The notes under the pieces were generated by a model, which saw only the letters and a program-made list of their open reading frames with translations, made no database searches and had not been told where the DNA came from. A stretch of DNA of 7,463 bases from an uncultured bacterium. Lineage in GTDB: Bacteria; Planctomycetota; Phycisphaerae; Phycisphaerales; SM1A02. The translations under genes and the position numbers were made by a program. Below, piece after piece: positions 7,404 to 7,463 of this stretch. The DNA is taken from the NCBI GenBank assembly GCA_903918555.1, contig CAIXEV010000225.1, positions 1-7,463 on the forward strand, given 5' to 3'. Each line of letters begins with the position of its first letter. The first letter of the stretch is position 1.

Positions 7404-7463
7404 AAACGGTGCCCGGCACGTGCCAACTGGTGCCAGACACCTCACGGCACGCAGCAGGCACCC
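7402..7463. repeat. Right palindromic repeat element, inverted relative to the left one
   Basis: Mirror copy of the left element. The 17-base tail comes first here (7402-7418) and overlaps the last two bases of the cytochrome stop codon TAG. It is followed by a 33-base dyad, 7419-7451: outer stem CGTGCC (7419-7424) with GGCACG (7446-7451), a 4x4 internal loop, inner stem GGTG (7429-7432) with CACC (7438-7441), and loop CCAGA. Stem and loop lengths equal those of the left copy, while the internal-loop bases differ. Bases 7414-7434 also match 1-21 directly at 18 of 21 positions. A further GGCACC at 7457-7462 shows the repeat-rich zone continuing to the window edge. The hairpin could slow or end transcription, but there is no T-tract. 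Confidence 0.8.

Noticed and set aside
7404..7451. Rho-independent terminator after the cytochrome gene
   Set aside because: A hairpin is present, but no run of T follows it and the same structure occurs upstream of the first gene, so it is called a repeat. A role in transcript ending remains possible.
1..7463. A transposon or integron carrying the three genes
   Set aside because: Inverted repeats exist at both ends, but there is no transposase, integrase or target-site duplication in the window and no visible change of base composition. Only the repeat elements themselves are supported.

Overview
The window is G+C-rich (about two thirds by eye), densely coding, and carries three long same-strand genes that fill almost all of it. 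High G+C, a lipoprotein joining TPR, FG-GAP and ASPIC/UnbV-type modules, a membrane-anchored multiheme cytochrome c with a TPR tail, starts without Shine-Dalgarno sequences, and GGTGCC/GGCACC-rich intergenic dyads together suggest a marine or freshwater planctomycete-type bacterium (Planctomycetota or a relative). This is inferred from gene content; no marker gene is present.

Layout: 1-55 is a palindrome-rich repeat element. 97-1095 is a nitrilase-superfamily amidohydrolase with an intact E-K-E-C catalytic set, closest in layout to aliphatic amidase/formamidase. After 18 bases comes 1114-4446, a 1110-residue lipoprotein: TPR domain, calcium-loop FG-GAP/VCBS repeats, an ASPIC/UnbV-like segment, and a C-terminal region of about 380 residues that I cannot assign to a named family. 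After 47 bases comes 4494-7403, a 969-residue protein with five predicted membrane helices (histidines placed as for two b hemes), five CxxCH heme c sites, a beta-rich domain and a TPR tail. 7402-7451 is a second repeat element in opposite orientation, starting inside the last stop codon. No RNA gene, CRISPR array or transposase is visible.

How the genes may work together: the lipoprotein and the cytochrome are both predicted to act outside the cytoplasmic membrane, both carry TPR protein-binding domains, and are adjacent. The simplest reading is an envelope redox assembly in which the cytochrome moves electrons between the membrane and the periplasm and the lipoprotein is a scaffold or substrate-binding partner. 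The amidase is predicted to be cytoplasmic and its link to the other two is uncertain.

Two non-coding patterns stand out. All three start codons are preceded, at exactly the same 6-base distance, by GTANNNT (GTATCCT twice, GTAGGCT once), as expected for -10 boxes of leaderless transcripts. The gene block is also bracketed by two 33-base dyads of identical geometry (6-bp stem, 4x4 internal loop, 4-bp stem, 5-base loop), each with the same 17-base tail pointing inward.
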